A stretch of DNA of 5,938 bases, taken from assembly GCA_937906485.1 (NCBI GenBank), contig CALCYB010000136.1, positions 1 to 5,938 of the forward strand, read 5' to 3'. Both the position numbers and the translations under genes were made by a program. The DNA is from an uncultured Rikenellaceae bacterium (GTDB lineage: Bacteria > Bacteroidota > Bacteroidia > Bacteroidales > UBA932). The notes below the pieces were generated by a model. It was not told the DNA's origin. It saw only the letters and a program-made list of their open reading frames with translations, and did no database searches. Positions 5,889-5,938 of this stretch are shown one piece after another. Within the stretch, counting starts at the first letter, position 1. The number at the start of each line of letters is the position of its first letter.

Positions 5889-5938
5889 TACTTAATCTCC
5901 TCTCCAGATTTTTTAGCATAACGGACATTCTTGCCATC
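5888..5938 (-). CDS. rplX: 50S ribosomal protein L24, 3' end only (partial)
   Basis: The upstream window edge cuts this gene; only its last 16 codons and a TAA are visible. They encode DGKNVRYAKKSGEEIK, which resembles the C-terminus of bacterial L24 (uL24), where a KxVRxxKKSGExI pattern is common. uL24 is an assembly-initiating large-subunit protein. Directly preceding rplE is its normal place in the spc operon. Its stop overlaps the rplE start by one base (TAATG), which implies termination-reinitiation coupling. Confidence 0.9.
   Translation of the reverse strand, partial: DGKNVRYAKKSGEEIK
5897..5902 (-). promoter_or_regulatory. Shine-Dalgarno-like motif of rplE inside rplX
   Basis: The coding strand reads GAGGAG 8 nt before the rplE ATG, within the last codons of rplX (Gly-Glu-Glu-Ile). 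It may be partly a by-product of the Glu codons, but its spacing is the same as at rplR and rpmD. It supports the upstream start of the extended L5. Confidence 0.45.

Noticed and set aside
5391..5921. 176-codon plus-strand open frame opposite rplE
   Set aside because: It is the antisense shadow of the conserved rplE gene, with no recognisable family.
1..5938. Accessory or previously undescribed system (defence, mobile element, CRISPR, toxin pair)
   Set aside because: The window is filled end to end by conserved translation and secretion genes in a standard order. I saw no direct repeats, transposase, or unexplained coding region.

Overview
The window is a stretch of a bacterial ribosomal-protein operon, the spc operon running into the start of the alpha operon. 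Every gene lies on the minus strand, so transcription runs from high to low coordinates. I read 13 genes in this order: rplX (3' end only), rplE, rpsN, rpsH, rplF, rplR, rpsE, rpmD, rplO, secY, map, infA and rpmJ (5' end only). rpmD (59 aa) and the two partial edge genes were found by direct translation of the strand.

The protein sequences point to Bacteroidota, most likely order Bacteroidales. The IF-1, L5, L15, L18 and S14 sequences look like Bacteroides/Parabacteroides-type homologues, and the order secY-map-infA-rpmJ, without adk between secY and map, fits that group. Genus cannot be fixed by eye. This is an inference from remembered family sequences, not a database result.

Layout: positions 5888-5003 hold the end of rplX, rplE and rpsN. 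Positions 5002-4929 are a 74-nt spacer, the only sizeable gap, and it contains a hairpin capped by a UUCG tetraloop. Positions 4928-2389 hold six tightly packed ribosomal-protein genes: rpsH, rplF, rplR, rpsE, rpmD and rplO. Positions 2381-268 hold secY (translocon channel) and map (methionine aminopeptidase). Positions 262-1 hold infA (IF-1) and the start of rpmJ. Junctions other than the 74-nt spacer range from a 1-nt overlap to 23 nt, so one polycistronic message is likely. No intergenic stretch exceeds 74 nt, and I see no terminator.

The genes form one functional unit. They encode ribosomal subunit proteins, the membrane channel that docks on the ribosome exit site, the enzyme that trims the first methionine from nascent chains, and an initiation factor. 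I see no mobile element, CRISPR array, RNA gene, pseudogene or accessory system. The interesting signals are small: the hairpin just before rpsH (a possible S8 autoregulatory site), strong Shine-Dalgarno-like motifs before four 50S genes in a phylum that mostly lacks them, and an N-terminally extended L5.
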